In this document: positions 30,935 to 32,516 of the stretch, piece after piece
Position numbering within the stretch: the first letter of the stretch is position 1
Layout of the letters: every line of letters starts with the position of its first letter
From: Paenibacillus dendritiformis
GTDB lineage: Bacteria; Bacillota; Bacilli; Paenibacillales; Paenibacillaceae
Length of the DNA: 32,516 nucleotides
Assembly: GCF_015845845.1 (NCBI RefSeq)
Contig: NZ_LDIG01000173.1
Location: 1 to 32,516, forward strand
Reading direction: 5' to 3'
The notes under the pieces: model-generated
What the model was told of the DNA's origin: nothing
The model's database searches: none
Seen by the model: the letters and a program-made list of their open reading frames with translations, nothing else
Program-made: the position numbers and the translations under genes

Positions 30935-32516
30935 CCCAGATTTCGAAAGCCCGTAATGGAGGCGAGTTAGTAACCTACTAGGGCGGGTAGCAACTGTAAT
31001 AAATAAGAAAATATCCAGTCCCATGAGCGCTAATTCGAAAAGAAGGGCATATTTTCCCCCTCCCCATCCCACAGAGGCATTGCATTTCCATGTTTATTTT
31101 TGGAAGCGGTCATTCCAGCGCAGCAACTTTTGTCGCGATCCGTAGCCAAGTGTAGCGGTTCGGGAAATCTCTCGCCAACTTGAGAATCACCTGCCGACTA
31201 TGCTGGATGATGGTCGCGGCACAGAGGAAAAACTCCTGACGAAACCGGGCAATCGTATACCCGTGATGAACCGGTTCACAGCAGTCGCGTTTAAACCGTT
31301 CGTAGAGGTTGTATGCTAACAGCTTGATTAGCAAGTCGATTTCATTCGCGGTGAAGCGGCTTGTCGAAATGCGGTTGATGGAAAAGCCACGCTTGGCTTC
31401 CTTGATGTGGTTTTCCATGCAGCAACGCTGGTTGTAGAAATGCCACAGGTCAATCGGCTCCCACTCAAGGCTTGTGACGATCGCTTCATACTGCCAATCT
31501 GTATCAAGAAGAAGCCGAGATTGATCCCCATCGTACACCTGTGCTTTGCGGATGACGGCAACACGGCGTGCTTTCTTCCAGGAGGTGGCTTTGTAGACCA
31601 GTACAATGCCCTCGATGATCCACTCCTCATCGACAAATCGCTTCCAAACGGAGCAGCGTTGCACTTCCGCTTGAAGTCGCTGGGTCCATTTCAATTTTCC
31701 TACATACCCGATTCCTTTGGATTCCCATAAGCCGTAAAAGTCCTCACCGCCAAATCCTTTGTCAAATCGGGCATACTTCACCGGACGATCACCAAGCAAT
31801 TCGAACGTCTGGCGGAGGAAGTCAGCGGCATTCGTGGATGAATGCGTATTTCCAGCACGAAGAACAGCGTTTAAACACAAACGAGATTGGCCTTCATAAG
31901 CCAACAGCGGATGGTAGCTTTTACGTCCCGGTTTGTGGGGATTCGTGCCAACGGCCGCGCCTTTTTGGTGACCAAAAACGGTTTCCACGGTGGAATCCAG
32001 ATCCATGATGAGTTCATCGGGCAAACCAGGCGCGATGACCTGCTGATTCAACTTTCTCAAGTCGAGTGTGAAAGTTGGTTGCTTACCAAACCGATTCAAT
32101 TCTTTATACAGCAAGGTGTGGTGTGGACAGCGTCCACCGAGGAAACGTTGCACAAGTGCATCCTGTTGCAACGCTCGAAAATGAAAAAGGCGTTCACAAC
32201 CGAGTGTCCAGCCGATTATGAGGTAGAGCAGGATGCGAAAAACAGGGAACAGGGAGTGCCTGTGTTTGATGTTGCTCAAGTTCTGCAATGCTTTGTCCAG
32301 TTCGATTTTTTCGAGATACTCCAGGAATACTTTGCTTCCACCAACGCTGGAAGCGTGACGCAAGGAAAATTCAGTCTTGATTTTGCTGACGGGTGTGGTA
32401 GACTTCACCTAAAAGGTGCTCCTCTCTTTGGGTGATGTTGTTTTCGCAAACACTATTCTACCAAAGATTTGGGCCCTTTTTTCATTTTTCAGGCACAGTT
32501 ACTTTCGAAATTCAGG
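30935..32516 (-). mobile_element. IS1380-family insertion sequence, apparently complete
   Basis: The left end is CCCAGATTTCGAAAG at 30935-30949. The last bases of the window, read from the other strand, are CCTGAATTTCGAAAG (32516-32502): imperfect terminal inverted repeats, 12 of 15 identical. The element is about 1.58 kb with one transposase gene, normal for IS1380. TTAA at 30931-30934 directly adjoins the left end, matching the TTAA preference known for IS1380/piggyBac-like transposases; the second copy would lie just outside the window. Confidence 0.88.
31110..32408 (-). CDS. IS1380-family transposase
   Basis: A full-length 432-residue DDE transposase. The GTG at 32408 has AGAGGAG about 10 nt upstream. 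The N-terminus TEFSLRHASSVGGSKVFLEYLEK is typical. The catalytic acidic residues lie in LIMDLDSTVETVFG (about 134-147), ARFDKGFGGEDF, and the C-terminal CCMENHIKEAKRGFSINRIS block. No frameshift is seen, so the enzyme may be active. It is the only gene of the element. Confidence 0.95.
   Translation of the reverse strand: MKSTTPVSKIKTEFSLRHASSVGGSKVFLEYLEKIELDKALQNLSNIKHRHSLFPVFRILLYLIIGWTLGCERLFHFRALQQDALVQRFLGGRCPHHTLLYKELNRFGKQPTFTLDLRKLNQQVIAPGLPDELIMDLDSTVETVFGHQKGAAVGTNPHKPGRKSYHPLLAYEGQSRLCLNAVLRAGNTHSSTNAADFLRQTFELLGDRPVKYARFDKGFGGEDFYGLWESKGIGYVGKLKWTQRLQAEVQRCSVWKRFVDEEWIIEGIVLVYKATSWKKARRVAVIRKAQVYDGDQSRLLLDTDWQYEAIVTSLEWEPIDLWHFYNQRCCMENHIKEAKRGFSINRISTSRFTANEIDLLIKLLAYNLYERFKRDCCEPVHHGYTIARFRQEFFLCAATIIQHSRQVILKLARDFPNRYTWLRIATKVAALE

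Overview
The window reads as a chromosomal segment of a GC-rich, spore-forming Firmicute, most likely Paenibacillus (inference). The pointers are a T-box-controlled ilvBNC-leuA operon, infC-rpmI-rplT with a structured leader, the MnmL/MnmM (YtqA/YtqB) pair, a Spo0E-like phosphatase, an RRNPP peptide receptor of the AloR type, and strong GGAGG ribosome binding sites. Both ends lie in insertion sequences. The left edge cuts an IS630-family transposase and the right edge stops exactly at the terminal inverted repeat of an IS1380-family element, so the window probably equals a repeat-bounded assembly contig.

Layout. 1-800: partial IS630 transposase that has cut off the start of a small membrane-protein gene. 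787-6493 (minus): branched-chain amino acid operon ilvB-ilvN-ilvC-leuA with its promoter, T-box leader (probable Leu specifier) and final terminator. 6726-9616: GNAT acetyltransferase, a 91-aa protein with a Gly/Phe/Pro repeat tail, a 37-kD nucleoid-associated protein, and an acyl-CoA thioesterase. 9848-11606: an AT-richer island holding a receptor with HTH and TPR-like repeats, an overlapping 36-aa secreted-peptide precursor and a 55-aa Spo0E-like phosphatase that appears to start at ATT. 11658-13136 (minus): infC-rpmI-rplT with L20-type leader; infC also starts at ATT. 13168-16949: processive GT2 glycosyltransferase (minus), then a PAP2 phosphatase and UgtP/MGDG-synthase-like glycosyltransferase pair (plus).

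17086-21795: trmB (minus), then decayed remnants of a carbohydrate locus (solute-binding protein fused to a frameshifted DUF4091 gene), then mnmL-mnmM for tRNA wobble-uridine modification, followed directly by a glyoxalase-fold (VOC) remnant. 21819-25768: manA, a single-ORF sensor kinase plus response regulator (minus) and a divergent CPBP membrane protease. 25800-28541: an envelope acylation module (MBOAT acyltransferase plus DHHW protein) with a remnant of a possible third member upstream. 28634-29872: M29 aminopeptidase. 29980-32516 (minus): a 155-aa protein of unknown function and a DUF2167 gene that is frameshifted and interrupted at a TTAA site by the IS1380 element.

The most interesting part is the compact peptide-signalling cassette at 9.9-11.6 kb. 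It places a peptide receptor, its overlapping peptide gene and a potential sporulation phosphatase in one 1.8-kb unit, suggesting a self-contained density-sensing input to Spo0A. The second theme is gene decay: at least six gene remnants (membrane protein, solute-binding protein, DUF4091, VOC, possible DUF4358, DUF2167) sit between intact housekeeping genes.
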